Shown here: piece by piece, positions 15,374 to 21,708 of the stretch | Layout: each line of letters opens with the position of its first letter | How positions within the stretch are numbered: position 1 is the stretch's first letter | Assembly: GCA_002714465.1 (NCBI GenBank) | Contig: PAXL01000013.1 | Span: 41,260 to 63,508 of the forward strand | Reading direction: 5' to 3' | DNA length: 22,249 nucleotides | Source: Gemmatimonadota bacterium | GTDB taxonomy: Bacteria; Latescibacterota; UBA2968 | Position numbers and translations under genes: made by a program | The notes under the pieces: generated by a model | Told to the model about the DNA's origin: nothing | Database searches by the model: none | What the model saw: only the letters and a program-made list of their open reading frames with translations

Positions 15374-16639
15374 GTGTCTCATCTAGCGAGCCTCGGTGGT
15401 CCAAGAGCAGCCTTGGCCGTTATGCCGGACTGGCCTCTGTTCGGCGATGCCGACCGGACAACACTGGTCGATGTCCTCGACTCTGGGTCGTGGTATACGG
15501 GTGATCGGGTGCGCGAGTTTGAGGAGTCCTTCGCCACCTATCAGAATGCGACCTACGGGGTCGCCTGCACTGGCGGAACCGTTGCACTCGAAGCCATCAT
15601 CCGAGCATCCGGTATAGGGGTTGGTGACGAGATCATCACCAGCCCCTACACCTTTATTGGAACCTGCTCGGCGATCCTTAAAACTGGGGCGGCGATCCGT
15701 TTTGTTGATGTTGACCCGTATACGAGCAACCTCGACATCGATGAGATCGAAAATGCGATCACTTCATCTACGCGAGCCATCATGCCTGTCCATTTCGGCG
15801 GGTTGGCATGCGATATCGATCGGCTGATCGATATATGCGAGCACCACGACCTCGTGATGCTGGAGGATGCTGCGCACGGATGGGGGGCGAAGTACAAAGG
15901 CAAGGGGCTTGGGGCGTGGGGGAAGGCGAGTGGGTTCAGCTTTCAGCAGTCGAAAAACATTACGTGTGGAGATGGAGGGATTGCGCTCACGAACGACGAA
16001 GCGGTGGCTGATGCGATAGGGTGCGCGGTCAACCAGGGGCGATCACGATACGGGATGGCGGATCCGAGGCTCCAATGGGGTGGCAATCACAGGATGACCG
16101 AGTTCAGCGCGGCGATTCTGCTGGCTCAGTTGAGTCGGTTGCCGGAACACGTAGAGATTCGAGAGCAGAATGCGGGGATGTTGACCCGGACGCTGAATGG
16201 TATCCTAGGAATCGAGCCGTGTAGGCGTGATCCGAATGCGACGGTAGTGAGCTGGCACGTCTATGGTGCGCGGTATCTTGAAGAGGATTGGGATGGGTTG
16301 CCTCGCGAGGTTTTCGTGAAGGCGATGAGGGCCGAGGGAGTGGAACTCAATACGGGGTATGCTGAGCCGGTATATCGGAATGTGGTGTTCCAGCAGGATT
16401 GGGGGAACAGCGAGGACATCAAGCCTTTCCCGTGGGCTGGAGAGAGCTGGGTACAAGATTATCGGTCACTGAACCTGCCGAAGGTAGAGCAGTATTGTAA
16501 TGAGCGGATCTCTTATAAGCATACCGGACTCCTGTTTAGCGAAGCTAAAATGAAGCTGGTCTGTGATGCGTTTGAGAAGGTGTGGGAGCATCGGTCGGAG
16601 CTTGTCGAGGCTTGGAGGATGGGGGAGATAGAACCGTAG
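15374..16639 (+). CDS. DegT/DnrJ/EryC1/StrS family aminotransferase
   Basis: A 421-residue fold-type I PLP enzyme of the sugar aminotransferase family. Signature positions: SGSWYTGDRVREFEESFA (37-54), CTGGTVALEAII (65-76), ITSPYTFIGT (88-97), LEDAAHGWGAKYKG (163-176) with Asp165 pairing with the PLP pyridine nitrogen, and FSFQQSKNITCGDGG (188-202) with Lys194 as the Schiff-base lysine. The family makes amino sugars from keto-sugars, and some members are dehydratases or act on scyllo-inosose, so a catabolic or cyclitol role is possible. The start is GTG 15374, with AGGAG seven bases upstream. An ATG four bases earlier is out of frame. It is separated by 24 bases from the upstream PLP gene. From about 15840 onward the coding strand turns strongly G-rich, unlike the first third of the gene. 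Confidence 0.9.
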   Translation: MSHLASLGGPRAALAVMPDWPLFGDADRTTLVDVLDSGSWYTGDRVREFEESFATYQNATYGVACTGGTVALEAIIRASGIGVGDEIITSPYTFIGTCSAILKTGAAIRFVDVDPYTSNLDIDEIENAITSSTRAIMPVHFGGLACDIDRLIDICEHHDLVMLEDAAHGWGAKYKGKGLGAWGKASGFSFQQSKNITCGDGGIALTNDEAVADAIGCAVNQGRSRYGMADPRLQWGGNHRMTEFSAAILLAQLSRLPEHVEIREQNAGMLTRTLNGILGIEPCRRDPNATVVSWHVYGARYLEEDWDGLPREVFVKAMRAEGVELNTGYAEPVYRNVVFQQDWGNSEDIKPFPWAGESWVQDYRSLNLPKVEQYCNERISYKHTGLLFSEAKMKLVCDAFEKVWEHRSELVEAWRMGEIEP

Positions 16640-16664
16640 CAGAGTGGAGAGAGCAATTGAAGTT

Positions 16665-16697
16665 GCGGCTCGACAGTTTAGGGTTGAGTCGCGTTTT
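16665..16697 (+). terminator. Probable intrinsic terminator after the DegT gene
   Basis: GCGGCTCGAC (16665-16674) and GTTGAGTCGC (16683-16692) pair over 10 positions with two G-U wobbles and an 8-base loop. One G and then TTTT (16694-16697) follow. The hairpin lies 26 bases after the DegT stop codon. The wobbles, the large loop and the short T-tract keep confidence moderate. Confidence 0.5.
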
Positions 16698-16801
16698 CTG
16701 CTCGTAATATGGCGGGTAATTAGCCGATAAATCCTTAATGGGCGGTTCTCGACTCCGCTCTTACTGACGCCGCTTTGGCGTTGCCAGACTCAGGAGAAGG
16801 T

Positions 16802-17530
16802 ATGTTCGACAACGTGGTTGGATTAAAGAAGCGGTATCGGGATGGAGAGCAGATCTTTGGGGTGTCTATGCCGGTGGATACGGACAAGGATCGGTTCGAT
16901 GAGATCCTTTCTTCTGATGACTACGACTACGTGTCCCTGGACAGTCAGCATTCGCCTTACAATGAGGAACGCCTTGCGGCATTCTGCGAGATGGCGGCTG
17001 CGGCAAATGTGTTCGTGCAGTTCCGGATCAAGCATACGTTTCACACGTATCTCGTTGGGAATATCTTGGATCTGGGACCGTGTGGGATCGAGGTGCCACA
17101 GGTGGAGTTGGAGTCGACCGTGGATGAGGCAGTGAAGTACTTCTATTATCCACAGGAAGGTTACAGGAGCAACGGCGGACCATATCGGCGCGGGCTATCC
17201 GACTACCCGGACTTCAGGGAGTATGCGAATTACTGGAATTCGTACGGGGTTCTGTGGCTCCAGATCGAGTCGGTCGATGCGGTTCAGAACTGTCACAAGC
17301 TGATACAGCCGGGTGTAGATGCCGTGTCGTTTGGGCCGACTGATCTTGGTTTTAGCTTGGATTCACATCCGAATCATGCCTTGAAGAGTGTGGACGACTG
17401 TATTGACTACGCGGTGAAGTCGCTAGAGGGGACGGGGGTGGGTGTGTGTCATCGGACATATGATCACACCCTTCGAAAAAAATACTGGGATAGAGGAGTA
17501 CAAGTCATTCTTGAATCTCCGAAGCTTTAG
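16802..17530 (+). CDS. HpcH/HpaI family aldolase
   Basis: A 242-residue class II, metal-dependent TIM-barrel aldolase of the HpcH/HpaI/citrate-lyase-beta family, which cleaves or forms 2-keto-3-deoxy acids with a pyruvate unit. VSLDSQHSPYNEERLAAF (44-61) contains His50, the candidate catalytic base. FVQFRIK has Arg75, the pyruvate carboxylate ligand. GIEVPQVE (95-102) follows. LQIESVDAVQN has the metal ligand Glu156, and VSFGPTDLGFSLD has Asp181. The protein is slightly shorter than the usual 250-260 residues. ATG 16802 has AGGAG five bases upstream. A TTG nine codons earlier would be read from a weaker context and is rejected. It lies 162 bases after the DegT gene, past a probable terminator, so it may start a new unit. 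With the kinase, dehydrogenase and dehydratase nearby, a sugar-acid cleavage role is plausible. Confidence 0.87.
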   Translation: MFDNVVGLKKRYRDGEQIFGVSMPVDTDKDRFDEILSSDDYDYVSLDSQHSPYNEERLAAFCEMAAAANVFVQFRIKHTFHTYLVGNILDLGPCGIEVPQVELESTVDEAVKYFYYPQEGYRSNGGPYRRGLSDYPDFREYANYWNSYGVLWLQIESVDAVQNCHKLIQPGVDAVSFGPTDLGFSLDSHPNHALKSVDDCIDYAVKSLEGTGVGVCHRTYDHTLRKKYWDRGVQVILESPKL

Positions 17531-17627
17531 CGCACATACCGCAGGTCGTGAACTCCCGTTCGCGATGCTGTAGAGGAAAGGCGAAAAGCTTACAATCCAA
17601 ATTGAAGTAGACGCGACGAGATTCCAT

Positions 17628-18803
17628 ATGGTCACCGTAGATCGAGTTCGGAATTCACCAACGTCCGGAATACAGGAGGCGATTGACTCCCTGAATGCAA
17701 AGGGTGGTCGTGTGCACGTGCCTGCGGGACGATGGAAGCTCACGCGATCGGTCCGGGTGCCCTCTAATGTCAGTCTGGTGGGAGATGGTCCGGCGACAAT
17801 CCTACACATATCTCCTCTCAAGACAGCAAGGCTCGCAAGGGACGTCCGGAAGGGTGCTCGTAGTTTGACTGCGCGAGGAGAGGTTCCGTTTGTGGTCGGG
17901 CAGGATATCGGGATCTCGGACGACGAACGACGAGGTTGGTGGGGGACGCACGGGACAGTTGAGAAGATCGATGGGCGTCAGATCACGCTGAGTGCGAAGT
18001 TAAACCGAAGCATCTCGGCGCGCAGGAATGCAGTCGCCGTCAGTTTGTTTCCGGCCATAACGGCTCAGGATGAGACGGATCTCTCGCTAGCCGACTTTAC
18101 AATTCGTGGGCCTCGACGATATCGGGGCAAGTGGTGGGACTTCACGTATAGCGCGATACATTTGGTACTCTGTAGACGAGCACGGGTGACGAATGTGACG
18201 GTCCTCGATTGGCCAAGCGATGGCGTCGGGGTACAGCGGGGTTCGGATGTCCAGGTGTCACAATGCCAAGCGCACGATTGTGCCGGTCACGGGTTCCATC
18301 CAGGAACTGGCTTGGTTCGGAGTGTATGGTCGCACAACATCGGAAAGGGAAACGGTGGAGACGGGTTCTTCTTTTGCGCCCGCGTTCACCATTCGACTTG
18401 CAGCGACAGTATTTTCTCGGAGAACAAGCTGTCGGGTATCGGGGGCGTTGCAAGAGGTGGGGATCATCACAACATCATCAGCGATAATGTCTGCTCCTCC
18501 AACGCAAAGTGGGGAATTGAGGCCACGCGTGGAGATGAGCAGGTGATCACGGGAAATCTCGTGTTGAACAATTCGCAAGAAAGGGCAGGCTCATACTCAG
18601 GGATAAGACTTCACGACATGCAGCGCAATGTGGTGACGGGAAACCGGCTCGCAGACGATCAGGAGAAACCGACTCAGACGGAGGGGATTGTGGAGAGCGG
18701 GGATACGGACTACAATCTGATAAGCGCGAATCTCTGTGCAGGCATGCGGAAAGGTGTGGTGATTGTGGGGGTGCATTCGCTGGCGGAAGGGAATCTCGTG
18801 TAA
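17628..18803 (+). CDS. Right-handed parallel beta-helix repeat protein (pectate-lyase-3-like)
   Basis: A 391-residue protein. Residues 14-60 (IQEAIDSLNAKGGRVHVPAG, then VPSNVSLVGDGPATILH) are the characteristic entry of pectate-lyase-3/GH28-type right-handed beta-helices. From about 150 to the end the sequence is a series of short strands and turns rich in Asn, Gly, His and Val, with repeated N-V/L and I-x-x-N steps (for example SDNVCSSN, TGNLVLNN, TGNRLADD), typical of PbH1/NosD-like coils. No signal peptide is visible, so export is not supported; a more upstream start is not obvious. The ATG has a weak ribosome site. The family includes polysaccharide lyases, epimerases and C5 epimerase-like proteins. 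Without a family-specific active-site motif I do not assign a reaction. Confidence 0.8.
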   Translation: MVTVDRVRNSPTSGIQEAIDSLNAKGGRVHVPAGRWKLTRSVRVPSNVSLVGDGPATILHISPLKTARLARDVRKGARSLTARGEVPFVVGQDIGISDDERRGWWGTHGTVEKIDGRQITLSAKLNRSISARRNAVAVSLFPAITAQDETDLSLADFTIRGPRRYRGKWWDFTYSAIHLVLCRRARVTNVTVLDWPSDGVGVQRGSDVQVSQCQAHDCAGHGFHPGTGLVRSVWSHNIGKGNGGDGFFFCARVHHSTCSDSIFSENKLSGIGGVARGGDHHNIISDNVCSSNAKWGIEATRGDEQVITGNLVLNNSQERAGSYSGIRLHDMQRNVVTGNRLADDQEKPTQTEGIVESGDTDYNLISANLCAGMRKGVVIVGVHSLAEGNLV

Positions 18804-18907
18804 AAGCTCTAACTGTTGAGTGAGTGAGGGGGGGGAAGGGACGAGCAGGATACGGTCCATATAGGGGCTGGGGTTCCCAACGTCGCGGACAAGAATTGGA
18901 GATACTG

Positions 18908-19393
18908 ATGGAAGCGTGGCACGAGTTGGCGATTGAGATTGGGACAATACTGAAGGAGAAAGGGGAAACCGTGGCGGTGGCGGAGTCGTCATCAGGAGGA
19001 CTGATCTCGGCGGCGCTACTGTCGTTGCCTGGAGCATCAGCGTACTTCAAGGGTGGTGGAGCATGTTACACGGGGGCGTCCAAGCAGATTCTGATGGGGA
19101 TCTCAGACGCTGATGTGGAGAAGGGACGTGCTTCGACGGAGACGCACGCGCTCGTGCTGGCCGAATCAGCTGTAGCTCGGCTCGATGCAGATTGGGGGAT
19201 CGGTGAAACGGGTGCGGCTGGCCCGACGGGGAACCGGTATGGGGATGCCGCGGGTCACTGCTGTATAGGAGTCGCTGGGCGTACAACGAAGGTCATTACG
19301 CTCGAGACGGGTTCGGAAGATCGTGCAGCCAACATGGTGGCTTTTACCAAGGCTGCGTTGGAGCTTCTTCTGGGTTGTGTTCAGGAAGAATAA
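18908..19393 (+). CDS. Stand-alone CinA C-terminal domain protein (PncC-like amidohydrolase)
   Basis: A 161-residue protein corresponding to the CinA C-terminal domain alone. In E. coli PncC and similar proteins this domain deamidates nicotinamide mononucleotide to nicotinate mononucleotide in pyridine-nucleotide salvage. AESSSGGLISAALLSLPGASAYFKGGGACYTGASK (25-59) matches the family core AESxTGG...PGAS..F.GG...Y....K. Ser in place of Cys/Thr at positions 28-29 makes it a slightly divergent version. GIGETGAAGPTGNRYGDAAGHCCIGVA (97-123) matches the second conserved block. ATG 18908 has GGAG six bases upstream; an in-frame extension to 18824 lacks similarity and was rejected. The gene ends 16 bases from the convergent NUDIX gene, with no obvious terminator between them. 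Confidence 0.85.
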   Translation: MEAWHELAIEIGTILKEKGETVAVAESSSGGLISAALLSLPGASAYFKGGGACYTGASKQILMGISDADVEKGRASTETHALVLAESAVARLDADWGIGETGAAGPTGNRYGDAAGHCCIGVAGRTTKVITLETGSEDRAANMVAFTKAALELLLGCVQEE

Positions 19394-19409
19394 AAGGCCG
19401 AAAAAACGA

Positions 19410-20159
19410 TCAATCTACGTAGGACCACGTATCCCGCAAGCCACCTCCGACCTGCTCCGGTCTCTCCACCAGCCACCTGCTCACTTCATCCCTTCTCATC
19501 ATCAGCACGCCACCGACTTCCTCTTCTTGCATCTGTATCCGGGACAAGGCTTCTGGCTTGACTGTCGCGCGATACAGGACGGAGAACTCGACCTCATCGT
19601 AGTTCGTTTGGAAATCCGGGATCTCGATGTTGTATGTTGTGATGACACGGAGATTGTCCAGGTCTGTGTCTGCGTTGAGTCCCAGTTCTTCGTGAAGTTC
19701 TGTCCTCACGGCCGTCTCGGTCGAGTCCAATTGGTCCACGTGGCCCGCCACTGGCGTATCGATCAGGCCTGGCTGGTTATATTTGGAAAGACTTCGTAAG
19801 GACAGGAATGTGAGGTCTGTCTGTGTGGGGTGATCCAGAAACAGATGTATCGCACGGTGTCTGAGACCCGCGAAGTGAGCAAGCCACCGAAGCACCATGA
19901 CTTTGCCATCGATGATTCTGATCCAGGGCGGGTCGTCGACCAAAGCACCGAGCGCCGATTTGTGATCGTCGGTCGTTCGAACCGGCTTGCCGGCAGGGTC
20001 GCAGTTGAGGAGATACTCCGGCTGGCCGTACTCGGGCGTGTAGAGTTCCTCGCGTTCGAGCCCAGAGAGATTTCGGATCGCCTCGAGGCTGCGGGCAGTG
20101 AGAATATGGTTGTCCGTCCTGATCGTTTCGCGGACGAAGTGGGCGAGGTCTTTACTCAC
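19410..20159 (-). CDS. NUDIX domain protein
   Basis: A 249-residue protein. The NUDIX domain occupies roughly residues 130-245. The NUDIX box reads GHVDQLDSTETAVRTELHEELGL: the leading Gly and the TELHEELGL helix are kept. The usual Glu eight residues before the helix motif is Asp, and the Arg of REUxEExGU is Thr, so it is a degenerate box that keeps the metal-binding glutamates. Residues 1-100 form an N-terminal extension with no motif I recognise (YTPEYGQPEYLLNCDPAGKPV, RIIDGKVMVLRWL). Start is GTG 20159, the first start after an in-frame stop. It has no clear ribosome site, and a 10-bp hairpin ends six bases before it. It lies 57 bases downstream of the dehydratase gene on the same strand. 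Substrate class (nucleoside diphosphate-X or prenyl diphosphate) is undetermined. Confidence 0.75.
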   Translation of the reverse strand: MSKDLAHFVRETIRTDNHILTARSLEAIRNLSGLEREELYTPEYGQPEYLLNCDPAGKPVRTTDDHKSALGALVDDPPWIRIIDGKVMVLRWLAHFAGLRHRAIHLFLDHPTQTDLTFLSLRSLSKYNQPGLIDTPVAGHVDQLDSTETAVRTELHEELGLNADTDLDNLRVITTYNIEIPDFQTNYDEVEFSVLYRATVKPEALSRIQMQEEEVGGVLMMRRDEVSRWLVERPEQVGGGLRDTWSYVD

Positions 20160-20165
20160 GAAATA

Positions 20166-20187
20166 AGGGCAGCCGCTCGGCTGCCCT
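20166..20187 (-). terminator. Hairpin between the dehydratase gene and the NUDIX gene
   Basis: AGGGCAGCCG (20166-20175) and CGGCTGCCCT (20178-20187) form a perfect 10-bp inverted repeat with a 2-base centre (effectively 9 bp with a 4-base loop). Read on the - strand it lies 29 bases after the dehydratase stop and is followed by TATTTC, a poor T-tract. It may terminate the dehydratase transcript, or fold in the leader of the NUDIX gene whose GTG is six bases beyond. Confidence 0.55.
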
Positions 20188-20216
20188 CATACCTTTGTTC
20201 GCGGTTCCTGCCCGCC

Positions 20217-21368
20217 CTATTCGCCTTCACGGATCTCCCAGCCGTCCTTGAATAGGGGGAGGTAGTTGCCGAGCTCGTAAGGATGCTTCTCGATCTCCTC
20301 CACGTTCAGGTCGATTCCCAGGCCGGGTTCGTGACAGACGTCGATGTATCCGTCGATCACTTCGTAGTGGTGCCCTGTGAGTAGCTTCTTCTCCCAGTCG
20401 ACGTTGAATTCGTCGAAGATCTCCTGAATAAAGTGGTTCGGAGTGCAGGCGGCGATCTGCATACAGATGGCTGTGCAAATAGGACCCTGAGCGTTGTGCG
20501 GAGCGACGACGCCATAGTGCGCGTCGATCATGTCGCAGATATTTCTGCAGGCCCAGATGCCGCCGCAGGCAAGCGGCTCGGGTTGCAGGATCTGGACCAC
20601 GTCGTGCTTCAAGAGCTCAGCGAACTCGTACTTCGTGTGCAAACTCTCGCCCGTCGCGATCGGAACGGGTGAGGCCCTAGCGACCTCGATCAGGGCATCG
20701 ATCTTATGGTGAGGAGTGGGCTCCTCGAACCAGGTTGGGTTGAACTGTTCCATCTTTCGGGCGAACTTCAGGGCAGTCGAGGTGCTGAAACGGCAGTGAC
20801 CTTCGATCAGGATGTCCGTGCTCGGTCCGACGGCGTCCCTCACGGCGGCAATGATGTCGATCGCAAGCGCTTCGTCGTCGTTGTCGACGATCTGGTAAGC
20901 CGAGCCAAAGGGGTCGAACTTGAGCGCCTTATAGCCACGCTCCATCACGATCTTTGCCTTCTCGTGGAAGTTTTTGGGGGTGCGGGGACCCCGATACCAG
21001 CCGTTTGCGTAGGCCTTGACCTTCTCGCGCACTTGGCCGCCCATCAACTTCCAAACTGGGACGTTCAGGCTCTTTCCGATGATGTCCCAGCACGCGACTT
21101 CGATCGCCGATATCGCGTGCTTATGAACTTGTCAGCCGTCGCTGTAGACATCCCGAAACATCTTTTGAGAGATGCGTTCGACCTGGAAGGGGTCCATCCC
21201 GAGATATTGGTTCTGGAGTTCGTGAACGGCCGCTTCGACCGTCTTGCCGAAAGCGTTGATCGTTCCTTCCCCAATTCCCGTGATCCCTTCATCCGTGTGA
21301 ACTCGCGTAAAGAGCCAGTTCTTCCACGGATTCCCAGCGATAAATGTCTCGACTTTGGTGATCTTCAT
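20217..21368 (-). pseudogene. Mandelate racemase/muconate lactonizing (enolase-superfamily) sugar-acid dehydratase, interrupted by in-frame TGA
   Basis: The frame spans 384 codons, a normal family length, but codon 79 is TGA (21134-21132). Both sides are in the same frame. The N-terminal capping domain (MKITKVETFIAGNPWKNWLF, then IGEGTINAFGKTVEAAVHEL) precedes it. QVHKHAISAIEVACWDIIGK follows it, at a place where relatives read GG-x-V...AISAIE. The barrel is intact and looks catalytically competent: Lys150, Glu189 and His191 in ILIEGHCRFS, Glu215/216 in WFEEPT, Glu241 in ATGESLHTK, and His291 in VAPHNAQGP. The D/E-x-H plus E, E and H layout resembles galactonate/gluconate-type dehydratases. 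ATG 21368 has GGAGG six bases upstream. Normal termination would give only 78 residues. A GGA-to-TGA change, a sequencing error, or recoding would each explain it, and I favour a point mutation or error. Confidence 0.85.
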
Positions 21369-21708
21369 GCAGTGCCTCCAAATCGCTGTCAGATTTGCGC
21401 TTAGGCGAGCGGTAAGTTAGGCGTCGGAACGCCGCAGTCAAGGGAAAGCGAGGAATAAAGTTCAAATACTGGAACCACGGATAGACAGGGATGAGGGTGG
21501 ATGGATGGTGAAAGCTCTGTGTAATGGCTGTGACTGAACACGAGTCGGCAGTAAAGGGTCCGATTGCTCCTTACTCGTTTTCTGCCTGGATGCTCGGGGT
21601 TTCTGAGCTGTCTTGCCTTCCTCGTAATTATATGCTTTCATCTGCTGTTCCTTTTCCCCTTTCAGCCTAAACGCATTCCTTGGGTTGTAGCTCCACGAAA
21701 GGACCGGA
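21369..21708. other. Intergenic region between divergent genes, no gene seen
   Basis: A 340-base stretch separates the - strand dehydratase from the + strand DUF429 gene. Open frames here have no family-like sequence, no ribosome site and unusual composition, so I call none. It should hold divergent promoters. One weak - strand candidate lies at 21414-21441. The most AT-rich part (GTAATTATATGC, 21624-21635) could contribute a + strand -10, but no matching -35 is present. An imperfect stem at about 21550-21577, followed by TTTT, has no gene before it on that strand. Confidence 0.6.
21414..21441 (-). promoter_or_regulatory. Possible promoter of the dehydratase gene with palindrome in the spacer
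   Basis: On the - strand, TTGACT (21441-21436) and TAACTT (21419-21414) are 16 bases apart, about 45 bases before the ATG. The -35 is good and the -10 is poor. GGCGT (21420-21424) and ACGCC (21429-21433), separated by four bases, form a 14-bp palindrome inside the spacer, a position where a repressor could bind. Tentative. Confidence 0.33.

Noticed and set aside
16767..16781. ACGCC-N5-GGCGT hairpin upstream of the HpcH/HpaI gene
   Set aside because: Only 5 bp with no T-tract. It shares half-sites with the palindrome near 21420 but in the opposite order, so I do not treat it as the same element.
21132..21134. Reassigned genetic code (TGA read as glycine throughout)
   Set aside because: Several genes end at TGA with the next gene starting at or overlapping it (PhyH, PfkB, M20), so TGA is a normal stop here.
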